Shown: in pieces, positions 55,791-64,000 of the stretch
Position numbering within the stretch: position 1 is the stretch's first letter
Layout: the number at the start of each line of letters is the position of its first letter
Assembly (NCBI RefSeq): GCF_050563525.1
Contig: NZ_JBNXUN010000004.1
Location: 372,001 to 436,000, forward strand
Direction: 5' to 3'
DNA from: Falsiroseomonas sp050563525
GTDB taxonomy: Bacteria > Pseudomonadota > Alphaproteobacteria > Acetobacterales > Acetobacteraceae
DNA length: 64,000 nt
Program-made: the position numbers and the translations under genes
Notes under the pieces: generated by a model
The model's input: only the letters and a program-made list of their open reading frames with translations
Told to the model about the DNA's origin: nothing
Databases searched by the model: none

Positions 55791-56344
55791 AGCTCGACGT
55801 CATCACGACCCGGGGCGGCGATGCTGGCGAGACCTCGCTGGGTGACGGGACGCGGGTGCGGAAGGACGCGCTGCGAGTCGCGGCCTATGGCACGGTGGAT
55901 GAGGCCAATGCGGTGCTGGGCCTGCTGCGCCTGCACCTGCAAGGGGATCGGGCCGGGGATGCCATGCTGGCGCGGATCCAGAACGACCTGTTCGACCTGG
56001 GCGCCGATCTCTGCGTACCCGGCACCGACGGCGACCGCCTGCGTGTCACGGATGCGCAGTGCCTGCGGCTTGAGGCCGAGTTGGCGGAGATGAACGCGGT
56101 GATCCCGCCCCTGCGCAGCTTCGTGCTGCCGGGCGGCAGTGCCGGCGCCGCCTATGCGCATCTGGCGCGCACCGTGGTACGGCGGGCGGAGCGCGAGGTT
56201 GTGTCGCTGTCGGCGGAGGATGCGGTGAACCAGTCGGTGATCCGCTACCTAAACCGCTTGTCGGACCACCTGTTCGTGCTGTCGCGCCGGCTGAACGGCA
56301 ACGGGGCCGAGGATGTGGTTTGGACGCCCGGTGCCGGTCGTTAG
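55784..56344 (+). CDS. Cob(I)alamin adenosyltransferase (PduO type)
   Basis: 186 residues. The ATP-binding N-terminus 'ITTRGGDAGETSLGDGTRVRKD' is diagnostic of PduO-type enzymes. 'AYGTVDEANAVLGLL', 'QNDLFDLGADLC', 'AHLARTVVRRAERE' and 'LNRLSDHLFVLSR' complete the active site with the conserved RxxxR and acidic residues. It adenosylates cob(I)alamin to coenzyme B12. Its place beside a TonB gene fits cobalamin uptake and activation, and links to metH and cobS/cobT in the same window. The TonB gene overlaps its start by 7 bp. Confidence 0.93.
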   Translation: MVKLDVITTRGGDAGETSLGDGTRVRKDALRVAAYGTVDEANAVLGLLRLHLQGDRAGDAMLARIQNDLFDLGADLCVPGTDGDRLRVTDAQCLRLEAELAEMNAVIPPLRSFVLPGGSAGAAYAHLARTVVRRAEREVVSLSAEDAVNQSVIRYLNRLSDHLFVLSRRLNGNGAEDVVWTPGAGR

Positions 56345-56351
56345 GCCGCCT

Positions 56352-56978
56352 TCAGGTCAGTGGTCCGGCGCAGTGCTTGATGAAGCCAGGGCGCGCCAGC
56401 AGGCGGTCATACCAGCCGCGCAGCGCGGGCATCTCGGCGCGCTCGATCGGCAATGCGAACCAGCGATGGACGTAGATGCCGAGCGCGATATCGGCGATGG
56501 TCAAGCGGTCGCCCGTGACGAAGGGCTTGCGACCAATGGCCCGGTCCAGCATGGCCCAGAGCGTCTCCGCCTCCGCCCGCGCCTTGTGCGTCGACGTCCA
56601 GTCGCGCTCGGGCTCCGGAATTCGGACATAGGTGAAGAACACGGTGGTCATCGGCCGGTTGATGGCAGAGATCTGCCAGTCGAGCCAGCGGTCACAATCT
56701 GCTGCGACCCGAAGGTCGGCAGGGTAGATCGGGCTCTGCGGCGCCCGGCTGCGCGTGAGGTAGCGCAGGATGGCATTGCTTTCCCACAGCACGAAGCCGT
56801 CCGGCTCCTCAATTGTCGGGACCAGCGCGTTGGGGTTCTTGGCCAGGTAGTCGGGCTCCCGCGTCCGTCCGAAGGCACCGCCCGCATCGATCCGCTCGAA
56901 GGGCAGGCCAAGTTCCTCGCACAGCCACAGCACCTTCATGACGTTGGACGAATTCGCCCGGCCCCAGATGCGCAGCAT
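56352..56978 (-). CDS. Glutathione S-transferase family protein
   Basis: 208 residues. A thioredoxin-like N-terminal domain ('IWGRANSSNVMKVLWLCEELGLPFERID', with the 'NSSNV' Ser/Asn position for glutathione activation, then 'NALVPTIEEPDGFVLWESNAILRYL') is followed by an all-helical C-terminal domain that ends 'ALRGWYDRLLARPGF'. 'VTGDRLTIADIALG' is the conserved helix-6 N-cap. This is a broad detoxification family; the substrate cannot be given. It converges on pduO with 7 bp between the stops. Confidence 0.9.
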   Translation of the reverse strand: MLRIWGRANSSNVMKVLWLCEELGLPFERIDAGGAFGRTREPDYLAKNPNALVPTIEEPDGFVLWESNAILRYLTRSRAPQSPIYPADLRVAADCDRWLDWQISAINRPMTTVFFTYVRIPEPERDWTSTHKARAEAETLWAMLDRAIGRKPFVTGDRLTIADIALGIYVHRWFALPIERAEMPALRGWYDRLLARPGFIKHCAGPLT

Positions 56979-57072
56979 ATCGTCGTTTCCCTTCAGGATG
57001 GTCCTGCACGGTAGGTCGGCGCCCGGCGAGGGTCCAGTTGCCGCGCGCGACCGGCTGGACGATGAAGGCGGC

Positions 57073-57558
57073 ATGGCATTACCGTTCCTGATCTCAGCGT
57101 TGTCCGCCGCGGCGCCACTGCTGGCGATGGGCTTCGAGCGCTGGCCTGGCCTTGCGCCCTGCGCGTTGTGCCTTTGGCAACGCTGGCCGTACTGGGTTGC
57201 CGCGGCCCTGGCCCTGGCGGCAGGGCTGCTGCCGGGCGGATGGAGGCGTTGGCTGCTGCGCGGCGCGGCGCTTTCGGTCCTTGCTTCGGGCGGTATTGCG
57301 CTGCTGCATGTGGGGGTGGAACAGGGTTGGTGGCCATCGCCGCTGCCCGCCTGCCTGGCGCCCGGCGTGGGCACGGGCACCAGCGTGGACGACCTGCTGC
57401 GGGACTTGGCGCCGCGGCCGACCAAGCCGTGCGACGAGCCGGCCTATCTGATTCCGGGCCTGCCCCTTTCCGTCGCGACGATGAACCTGATCTATGCGCT
57501 GCTGCTGGCCGGCTGGACGTTCCGCCGCGCCGGCCGCGACACCGGAGGGATGCGCTGA
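57073..57558 (+). CDS. dsbB: Disulfide bond formation protein DsbB-like
   Basis: 161 residues with four hydrophobic segments. The quinone-side CxxC is C30/C33 in 'LAPCALCLWQRWPYW', and the second pair is C93 ('LPACLAP') and C119 ('TKPCDEP'), matching the DsbB arrangement. It oxidises DsbA and passes electrons to quinone at the inner membrane. Its TGA overlaps the coq7 ATG by one base, so it is co-translated with a ubiquinone biosynthesis enzyme, a natural coupling for a quinone-using protein. Divergent from the GST gene. Confidence 0.88.
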   Translation: MALPFLISALSAAAPLLAMGFERWPGLAPCALCLWQRWPYWVAAALALAAGLLPGGWRRWLLRGAALSVLASGGIALLHVGVEQGWWPSPLPACLAPGVGTGTSVDDLLRDLAPRPTKPCDEPAYLIPGLPLSVATMNLIYALLLAGWTFRRAGRDTGGMR

Positions 57559-58115
57559 TGCCGAACCGCGAGACCGCCGAAGGCCGCCTGCCGGGCGACC
57601 CCACCCCGCGTGACTACGTCGCCCGCACGATCCGCGTAGACCACGCCGGCGAATACGGCGCCAAGCGCATCTATGAGGGCCAACTGGCGGTATTGGGCCG
57701 CACCAAATACGGCCCTGTCATCGAGCATATGAAGGCGCAGGAGCAGGTCCACCTGGATACCTTCGCCGGCCTGATCGCCAAGCGCCGGGTGCGGCCAACG
57801 GCGCTGCTGCCGATCTGGCACGTGGCCGGCTTCGCCCTCGGCGCGGCCACGGCCCTGCTCGGCCATCGCGGCGCCATGGCCTGCACCGTCGCGGTGGAGG
57901 AGGCAATCGACGAGCACTACCAGGCCCAGGCCGCGACCCTGGGCGACGACGAGGCACCGCTGCGCGAGAAGATCGAACGCTTTCGGGCGGAGGAGCTCGA
58001 GCACCGCGACATCGGCCTGGAGAACGAGGCGGAACTGGCCCCGGCCTACCGGCTGCTGAGTGCCGCCATCAAGGCCGGCTGCAAGGTCGCAATCAAGGTC
58101 AGCGAGCGGGTGTGA
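57558..58115 (+). CDS. coq7: Demethoxyubiquinone hydroxylase (COQ7)
   Basis: 185 residues. The ferritin-like di-iron site is visible: 'RVDHAGEYGAKRIYEGQL', 'EQVHLDTF' (ExxH) and the second pair 'AVEEAIDEHY' and 'EELEHRDIG' (ExxH). These are the ligands of the membrane-associated hydroxylase that makes the last hydroxylation of ubiquinone. It begins inside the dsbB stop (TGATG). Oxygen-dependent, consistent with an aerobic lifestyle and the oxygen-type cobalamin route (CobS/T). Confidence 0.92.
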   Translation: MPNRETAEGRLPGDPTPRDYVARTIRVDHAGEYGAKRIYEGQLAVLGRTKYGPVIEHMKAQEQVHLDTFAGLIAKRRVRPTALLPIWHVAGFALGAATALLGHRGAMACTVAVEEAIDEHYQAQAATLGDDEAPLREKIERFRAEELEHRDIGLENEAELAPAYRLLSAAIKAGCKVAIKVSERV

Positions 58116-58122
58116 GCCCGGC

Positions 58123-58698
58123 TCAGCTCTCCAACTCGCTGTCCCAGTACAGGTAGTCACGCCAGCTTTCATGCAGGTAGTTCGGTGGGAAGGACCTGCC
58201 GTTTTCCTGCAATTCCCAGCTGGTCGGCTGGCGCGGCTCCTGGCGGGGAAACATGCGGCACTCCCGCGGCAGCTTGTTGCCCTTACGCAGGTTGCAGGGG
58301 CCGCAAGCGGTGATGACGTTGTCCCAGGTGGTGCGCCCGCCGCGGCTGCGTGGGATGACGTGGTCGAAGGTCAGCTCCGGCGTCGGCCGCCCCTGGCCGC
58401 AATATTGGCATTCGAAGCTGTCGCGCAGGAACACGTTGAAGCGGGTGAAGGCCGGGCGCCGTGCCGCCGGGATGTAGTCCTTCAGCGCGATGACGCTGGG
58501 CAGGCGCATGGTGACGCGCGGCGAGTGCACGACCGTCTCGTATTCCGAAAGCACCGAGACGCGGTCGAGGAACACCGCCTTCACCGCATCCTGCCAGGCC
58601 CAGACCGAGAGCGGGAAGTAGGACAACGGACGGAAATCCGCGTTCAGGACGAGCGCGGGGAAGGATTGACCCAGCTGGAAGTGTCCGCCGTCAGGCAA
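58123..58698 (-). CDS. HNH endonuclease
   Basis: 191 residues from TTG 58698. The HNH domain (about 90-150) has the zinc cysteines 'CQYCGQ' and 'CGPCNLRKGN', around 'LTFDHVIPRSRGGRTTWDNVI', which holds the catalytic His and Asn. The N-terminal 85 residues ('ALVLNADFRPLSYFPLSVWAWQDAVKAVFLDR') are conserved in the widespread chromosomal HNH group found in alphaproteobacteria. It is not a homing-endonuclease context. Role probably in DNA metabolism or phage defence; not assigned. Confidence 0.88.
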   Translation of the reverse strand: MPDGGHFQLGQSFPALVLNADFRPLSYFPLSVWAWQDAVKAVFLDRVSVLSEYETVVHSPRVTMRLPSVIALKDYIPAARRPAFTRFNVFLRDSFECQYCGQGRPTPELTFDHVIPRSRGGRTTWDNVITACGPCNLRKGNKLPRECRMFPRQEPRQPTSWELQENGRSFPPNYLHESWRDYLYWDSELES

Positions 58699-58800
58699 GC
58701 GCCACTCCTGTGAATGGCAGCGAACCCAGCCCTGGGGCTCTAAACGTTAGGCAAGCCCCATATGCTGTGGCAGCGCCGCGTTGACCACGTCTACATGCCA

Positions 58801-58818
58801 GCGCCCGTCCGCGGGCGC
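58801..58818. repeat. GC-rich hairpin downstream of the esterase gene
   Basis: GCGCCCG (58801-58807) and CGGGCGC (58812-58818) are perfectly complementary around a TCCG loop. It lies 32 bp beyond the esterase stop on the minus strand, in the 151-bp gap before the HNH gene. There is no T run on either strand, so I rank it as a possible weak terminator or an accidental G+C-rich hairpin. Confidence 0.25.
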
Positions 58819-58849
58819 AACCGCCGCGACCGGACGTTTCACGTGCCGG

Positions 58850-59512
58850 TCATGTGGATGCCGCGAGTACGCGCTGCAGCGTCAGGGCGCCGAGGCTGAT
58901 GCCGACCTCGTCGATGCCGTGTCCCAGGCCGGGGCGGTAGACCGCCTCGACGTCGATTCCGGCTGCTGCCAGCACCTGTTCGGCGCGGCGGCTGGCGGCG
59001 GCCGGAACCACCTCGTCGGCCTCGCCATGTACCAGCAGCACGGGCGGCGAGGCCTGCTTTCCGGCGGCCAGCGTCTCCGGCCCGAGAAGCGCACCGGCAT
59101 ACGCCAGTACCGCGGCGCATCCGCCGGGTTGACTTAGCCCCGCATGGAGCGCCGTCATCGCGCCCTGGCTAAAGCCCATCAGCACCACGTCGGCACGGGA
59201 GAGGCCGAGGCTTGCCACCGCCTGGTCCAGCCGAGGGCGCAGCCAGTCGGAGGCGGCCTGTACACCCGCCAGCATCTGCACCGGCGAGCGATCCTGCAGG
59301 CTGAACCACTGCCGGCCGTAGGGCGCCATGTCGCAGGGCTCCGGCGCGTGCGGCGCGATGAACAGGGCATCCGGCACCGCCCTTCCCCAGCCTGGCGCCA
59401 GGTCGATCAGGTCGAAGCCGTCTGCGCCCACACCATGCAGCAGCAGCACCAGGTGGCGCGGCTTGCCGCCGGAGGCCGGCCCCCATTGGGGACCATCGAA
59501 GGTGTCGTCCAT
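58850..59512 (-). CDS. Alpha/beta hydrolase, phospholipase/carboxylesterase family
   Basis: 220 residues. The catalytic triad is clear: S115 in 'MGFSQGAM' (GFSQG), D166 in 'VHGEADEVVP' and H198 in 'YRPGLGHGI'. 'HLVLLLHGVGADGFDLIDLAPGW' gives the oxyanion region. This is the YpfH/lysophospholipase-like group of small-ester hydrolases. ATG 59512 is supported by the expected N-terminus and is divergent from gluQ, 42 bp away. Cytoplasmic, no signal peptide. Confidence 0.9.
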   Translation of the reverse strand: MDDTFDGPQWGPASGGKPRHLVLLLHGVGADGFDLIDLAPGWGRAVPDALFIAPHAPEPCDMAPYGRQWFSLQDRSPVQMLAGVQAASDWLRPRLDQAVASLGLSRADVVLMGFSQGAMTALHAGLSQPGGCAAVLAYAGALLGPETLAAGKQASPPVLLVHGEADEVVPAAASRRAEQVLAAAGIDVEAVYRPGLGHGIDEVGISLGALTLQRVLAAST

Positions 59513-59554
59513 CTCTTGCTCCGTCGGCCGGGCTTCGGCTACCCGGGTGAGAGG

Positions 59555-60412
59555 ATGACCGCGCCCTGGCCCCTCGTCACCCGTTTCGCCCCGAGTCCGA
59601 CAGGCTTCCTGCATCTCGGGCACGCGCATTCCGCCCTTGCAGGGTGGCGGGCCGCGCGGCAGGCGGGCGGGCGCTTCCTGCTTCGGATCGAGGATATCGA
59701 CGCGACCCGGTGCCAGCCGACCTTTGCCGCGGCGATCATGGAGGATCTGGCGTGGCTCGGACTTGACTGGGACGGGCCGGTGCGGGTGCAGTCCCGGCAC
59801 ATGAATGATTACGGACGGACGCTGGATGCGCTGAAGGCGCGCGGCCTGCTGTTCCCCTGTTTCTGCACCCGCAGCGATATCGCGCGTGAGATTGCGGGCA
59901 GTGCCGCCGCGCCGCACGGCCCGGACGGGCCGCTCTATCCCGGGACCTGTCGACGGTTGCCGGTGGCGGAGCGGCAGGACCGTATGGCCCAGGCCGTGCC
60001 ACATGCCTGGCGCCTGGACATGCCCCGGGCGCTGGCGGACCTGCCGGCGCCTCTGTCGTTCGAAGAGGCCGGACGGGGCCGCATTGCCTGCGACCCCGCG
60101 CGCTTCGGCGACGTGGTCCTGGCGCGGAAGGAGGTGCCGGCCAGCTACCACCTGTGCGTCACCCATGATGACGCGCGGGACGGCGTTACACTTGTGACGC
60201 GGGGTGAGGACCTGCTGCCGGCCACCGACCTGCACCGCCTGCTACAACATCTCATGGGCTGGCCGGAGCCTGCCTATGCGCATCACCAGCTGCTGACGGG
60301 GCGGGATGGACGAAGGCTGTCCAAGCGAGACGGCGCGGTGCCGCTGCGGGACCTTCGCGCGCGCGGCGTGCCGCCCGGCGAGGCACGCGCCATGGCCGGC
60401 TTTCCCGGCTGA
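59555..60412 (+). CDS. gluQ: Glutamyl-Q tRNA(Asp) synthetase
   Basis: 285 residues. The Rossmann half of glutamyl-tRNA synthetase without the anticodon domain: HIGH-like 'HLGH' (20-23), zinc ligands in 'FPCFCTRSD' and 'LYPGTCRRL', and KMSKS-like 'RLSKRD'. The short length distinguishes it from GltX. It transfers Glu to queuosine in tRNA-Asp, independently of the anticodon stem recognition of normal synthetases. The start follows GGGTGAGAGG, a fair ribosome site. It converges on livF, 4 bp apart. Confidence 0.93.
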   Translation: MTAPWPLVTRFAPSPTGFLHLGHAHSALAGWRAARQAGGRFLLRIEDIDATRCQPTFAAAIMEDLAWLGLDWDGPVRVQSRHMNDYGRTLDALKARGLLFPCFCTRSDIAREIAGSAAAPHGPDGPLYPGTCRRLPVAERQDRMAQAVPHAWRLDMPRALADLPAPLSFEEAGRGRIACDPARFGDVVLARKEVPASYHLCVTHDDARDGVTLVTRGEDLLPATDLHRLLQHLMGWPEPAYAHHQLLTGRDGRRLSKRDGAVPLRDLRARGVPPGEARAMAGFPG

Positions 60413-60416
60413 CGCT

Positions 60417-61135
<719 letters not shown>

Positions 61136-61139
<4 letters not shown>

Positions 61140-61978
61140 GCCTCATCCTCGCCGAGATAGGCCGCGATGACATGGCGGTCGTTGCGGATGACCGTCGGCG
61201 TACCCTCGGCGATCTTTTTGCCGTGGTCGAGGACAACGACATGGTCGGAGATCCGCATGACGATGCCCATGTCATGCTCTATCAGCAGGACGGAGGTGGG
61301 GGCGCTCGTGGTCGCGCTGCCATCGCGGATGGCCACCAGCAGCCGCGCCAAGTCGTCCGATTCGCGCGGGTTGAGGCCGGCCGCGGGTTCATCGAGGCAG
61401 AGCAGTGCCGGCATGGTGCACATGGCGCGTGCGATCTCCAGCCGGCGCTGCGCGCCGTAGGGCAGGGCCCCGGCCGGGTCGTCTGCACGGTCCACCAAGC
61501 CGATCGCGCGCAGCCAGTCCACCGCGCGATCTACCGCCTCGGCCTCTGCTGTCTTGTAGCCGGAGATGCCGAGCATGGCGCCGATGCCAAATCCGGTGGC
61601 TTTCTGCAGCTTCAGGTGCTGCGCGATCAGGAGGTTCTCCAGCACCGTCATCCCGGCGAAAAGCCGGATGTTCTGGAAGGTGCGGGCGACGCCGGCACGT
61701 GCGATGCGGTGGTCCTTCAGCGTGTGCAGCGCGGCAAGGCTGCCATCGGCGCGGCGCAGGCTGATCTGGCCGGAGGTCGGGCGGTAGAAGCCAGTGATGC
61801 AGTTGAAGACTGTGGTCTTGCCGGCGCCGTTCGGGCCGATCAGCGCGGTGATGCTGCCGCGTTGCACCTGAAAGTCCACGGCATCGACGGCGAGGAGACC
61901 GCCGAACCGCATGCTGAGAGCGGTGACGGCCAGGATCTCCGTGCCGGCTTCCGGGCCTGGTGCGAAGGCCGCGCTCAT
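61136..61978 (-). CDS. livG: Branched-chain amino acid-type ABC transporter ATP-binding protein LivG
   Basis: 280 residues, longer than LivF as expected. Walker A is 'GPNGAGKTT', the LivG-specific 'RTFQNIRLFAGMTVLENLLIAQHL' follows, the ABC signature is 'LPYGAQRRLEIARAM', and Walker B is 'ALLCLDEPAAGLNPRES'. The ATGA start overlaps the livM stop. A slightly long N-terminus of 15 residues precedes the first strand. It drives the LivHM permease with LivF. Confidence 0.94.
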
Positions 61979-63282
61979 CCGCGGCCCTCGCTGACATGGT
62001 GGCCCTCGATGCGGCGGGGTCCGCCGAGCAGGATACTGGGCGCGCGGGTGCCGACGAGGCCACGTGGGCGCATGACCATGATGGCGACCATGGCGGCGCC
62101 GAAGACCAGCATCCGGTATTCCTGGAGGTCGCGGAACAACTCAAACCCGCCGATCATGACGATGGCTGCAACCGCGATGCCGATCTGGCTGCCCAGCCCG
62201 CCCAGAACCACGATGGCCAGGATGATGGCGCTCTCGATGAAGGTGAAGCTTTCGGGGCTGATGAAGGCCTGCCTCGTGGCGAAGAAGGCGCCGGCGAAGC
62301 CGGCGAACATGGCGCCAAGCGCGAAGGCCGTCAGCTTGGTGTTGGTGATGTTGATGCCGAGCGCGCGGCAGGCGACCTCATCCTCCCGCAGCGCTTCCCA
62401 GGCACGGCCGATAGGCTGGCGGCGGATGCGGATGGCGACCCAGTTGGTCAGAAGCGCCAGGCACAAGATCAGGTAGTACAAGAAGATGACGCGGTGCGAG
62501 GGACTTGGCTCGATTCCGAAGAAGCCTGCGAAGCTGCCGGGCTCCCCCCCCATGCTGAAGGGCAGGCCGAAGAAGGTCGGCCGGGGGATGCCCGAGATGC
62601 CGTTCGGGCCGCCAGTCAGCGAGACCCAGTTCAGCAGCACGATGCGGATGATCTCGCCGAAGGCCAGGGTGACGATGGCGAGGTAGTCTCCTCGAAGTCG
62701 CAGCACCGGAAAGCCGAGCAGCACGCCCCAGAAAGCCGCCAGGATGCCGGCCAGCGGCAGGCAGAGCCAGAAGGACAGACCGAAATACTGGGCGAGCAGT
62801 GCGTAGGAATAGGCGCCGACCGCGTAGAAGGCGACGTAGCCGAGGTCCAGAAGTCCAGCCAGGCCGACGACGATGTTCAATCCCCAGCCCAGCATCACAT
62901 AGGTCAGCACCAGGATCCCGAGGTCCAGTTCGTAGCGGCCGATGCCGGGAATGAGCGGCAGGATCAGCGCCACCGCGAGCAGCGCCGGGCCGAAGAACAT
63001 GCCAGCGGTCGACAACGTGCCGGCCAGACGCGCGGCCCCATCGGGTGAGAGTTGGGGGCGCCGCCACAGCCCCATCGCAAGCCGCAGCGCGAAAACCAGG
63101 CCGCAGAGCAGAGCCACCTCGGGCCAACGGGTGCGGAGGAACAGGGCGCCAGTCGGCGCCACATCGGTCCGCACCCCAACCATGACCACGAAAAGCCCGA
63201 ACGCGACCAGCGTGGCCTTTAGCGCATCAATTAGTGCGGGCCGAAGGCGCCCTGCCGGGCGATACGCCTCCTGGCCACTCAT
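61975..63282 (-). CDS. livM: Branched-chain amino acid-type ABC transporter permease LivM
   Basis: 435 residues, about ten membrane segments. 'NIVVGLAGLLDLGYVAFYAVGAYSYALLA' and 'GFPVLRLRGDYLAIVTLAFGEIIRI' are the LivM signature, and 'GRAWEALREDEVACRALGIN' is the cytoplasmic coupling loop. The N-terminal ~100 residues before the conserved core are an extra membrane part, longer than in E. coli-like proteins but common in alphaproteobacteria. The ATGA start overlaps the livH stop, giving a fully coupled HMGF operon. Confidence 0.94.
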   Translation of the reverse strand: MSGQEAYRPAGRLRPALIDALKATLVAFGLFVVMVGVRTDVAPTGALFLRTRWPEVALLCGLVFALRLAMGLWRRPQLSPDGAARLAGTLSTAGMFFGPALLAVALILPLIPGIGRYELDLGILVLTYVMLGWGLNIVVGLAGLLDLGYVAFYAVGAYSYALLAQYFGLSFWLCLPLAGILAAFWGVLLGFPVLRLRGDYLAIVTLAFGEIIRIVLLNWVSLTGGPNGISGIPRPTFFGLPFSMGGEPGSFAGFFGIEPSPSHRVIFLYYLILCLALLTNWVAIRIRRQPIGRAWEALREDEVACRALGINITNTKLTAFALGAMFAGFAGAFFATRQAFISPESFTFIESAIILAIVVLGGLGSQIGIAVAAIVMIGGFELFRDLQEYRMLVFGAAMVAIMVMRPRGLVGTRAPSILLGGPRRIEGHHVSEGRG

Positions 63283-64000
63283 ACCTTCTCGACCTCCTGC
63301 CGCCCGAGCAGGCCGGTCGGCAGGAAGACCAAGGTCAGGATCAGGATCCCGAAGGCGGCGACGTCCTTGTACTGGACGGAGAAATAGGCGGACCAGAAGG
63401 TCTCGATCAGGCCGATGAGGAGGCCGCCCAGCACGGCGCCCGGAAGGCTGCCGATGCCGCCCAGGACGGCAGCCGTGAATGCCTTCACACCGACGATGAA
63501 GCCCATGAAGAAATCAGCAATGCCGTAGCGAAGCAGATAAAGCGTGCCGGCGACGGCAGCCAAGGCGGCACCAATGACGAAGGCCAGGCTGATGGTCCGG
63601 TCGGTGTTAATTCCGAGCAGGGCTGCCATGCGGCGATCCTGCTCACAGGCCCGCATCGCACGGCCCAGCGCCGTTCTCGTGACCAGCCATGTGAACACGG
63701 CCAGCACGGCCAGAGTCGAGGTGATGATGAGGATCTGCATATAGGAAAGCTGGACCGCAAAGTTACCATCCCGCATCAACTCAATCCCGCCACGGATCTG
63801 CGGCTCCAGCGGCTTGACACGCGCACCCTGGCTGACCTGGACGAAGTTCTGCAGCACGATGGACATACCAATGGCGGAAATCAGCGGCGCCAAGCGAAAG
63901 CTGCCGCGAAGGGGACGGTAGGCCACGCGCTCCACCGTCCAGCCATACAGCGCCGTGAACGCCATGGAGATCGCCAAGACCAGGAGTATCGCAGCCGGGC
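63279..64000 (-). CDS. livH: Branched-chain amino acid-type ABC transporter permease LivH, N-terminus outside the window
   Basis: The frame is open to the window edge, giving about 240 of an expected 290-310 residues. 'VERVAYRPLRGSFRLAPLISAIGMSIVLQNFVQVSQG' and 'GRAMRACEQDRRMAALLGINTDRTISLAFVIGAALAAVAG' are typical LivH blocks, and 'GIGSLPGAVLGGLLIGLIE' the C-terminal one. A TTG at 63977 exists but the upstream open frame 'AAILLVLAIS' is hydrophobic and belongs to the preceding helix, so the gene continues. The binding-protein gene (LivK) is presumably upstream, outside the window. Confidence 0.92.
   Translation of the reverse strand, partial: PAAILLVLAISMAFTALYGWTVERVAYRPLRGSFRLAPLISAIGMSIVLQNFVQVSQGARVKPLEPQIRGGIELMRDGNFAVQLSYMQILIITSTLAVLAVFTWLVTRTALGRAMRACEQDRRMAALLGINTDRTISLAFVIGAALAAVAGTLYLLRYGIADFFMGFIVGVKAFTAAVLGGIGSLPGAVLGGLLIGLIETFWSAYFSVQYKDVAAFGILILTLVFLPTGLLGRQEVEKV

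Noticed and set aside
58123..58698. HNH gene as a homing endonuclease or part of an intron
   Set aside because: It is a free-standing chromosomal HNH protein with its conserved N-terminal domain, and both flanking genes are intact.

Overview
This is a dense, roughly 70% G+C chromosomal segment from an alphaproteobacterium. It is most likely a member of the Rhodospirillales, family Acetobacteraceae (Roseomonas-like). The inference rests on the base composition, a fused shikimate kinase/3-dehydroquinate synthase gene, the aerobic cobaltochelatase genes cobS-cobT placed between bolA/dnaJ and rpmB, an mmcB gene behind an alphaproteobacterial SOS box, COQ7, and many 4-bp stop/start overlaps using GTG and TTG starts. 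I see no rRNA, tRNA, insertion sequence, prophage or CRISPR array. No stretch longer than about 160 bases lacks a gene.

Region by region. 1-4423 is a sugar-acid catabolism cluster: the tail of a 2-keto-3-deoxy-L-fuconate dehydrogenase-like SDR, a 2,4-diketo-3-deoxy-L-fuconate hydrolase-like enzyme, a UxaA-type dehydratase and an AraC regulator. 4488-9181 is a YhaN/YhaO (Rad50/Mre11-like) pair. 9262-12717 is a chain of small overlapping genes: metallo-beta-lactamase fold, HD hydrolase, DUF3297, YcgN, DapA-like and cupin. 12656-20386 is mixed housekeeping: an EamA transporter, a metallopeptidase, ydfG, a malyl-CoA lyase-like enzyme, xerD, aroKB and bolA. 20387-26039 is the conserved dnaJ-like/cobS/cobT/esterase-like/rpmB block with an inserted degenerate histidine kinase. 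26161-32742 holds an Atm1-type ABC exporter, a Nudix hydrolase, an Rrf2 regulator divergent from mmcB, hldE and a PPP-family phosphatase, with a pair of strong palindromes at 30335-30428.

32805-41378 is the least described part. Two overlapping genes encode degenerate EAL-like proteins. They are followed by a family 1 glycosidase, a histidine phosphatase, a SYLF protein, a glycosyltransferase, and an Hpt protein next to a LuxO-like sigma-54 response regulator. I infer a surface-polysaccharide or lifestyle-switch locus, but the sequence does not prove this.

41388-49072 contains two GNAT enzymes, an amidase, ferredoxin-NADP reductase and a TRAP transporter (SBP, stem-loop, small and large permeases) followed by an MhpD-like hydratase. 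49076-53940 is a methionine locus. An ArsR-methyltransferase fusion of the SahR/SamR type is followed directly by metH and preceded by a 22-bp palindrome. The palindrome is shared with a divergent gene for a CobW-like protein that has lost its P-loop but kept a CxCC motif. 54079-60412 holds a cation efflux protein, a TonB-like protein, a PduO cobalamin adenosyltransferase, GST, dsbB, coq7, an HNH nuclease, an esterase and gluQ. 60417-64000 is a liv branched-chain amino-acid-type ABC operon (livF, G, M and partial H), with the binding-protein gene not in view.

The observations I would look at first are the P-loop-less CobW relative beside the methionine regulator and its operator, the tandem degenerate EAL genes with the LuxU/LuxO-like pair, the SOS box at mmcB, the likely CTG start of the exported esterase-like protein, the histidine kinase lacking its histidine, and the two palindromes between mmcB and hldE.
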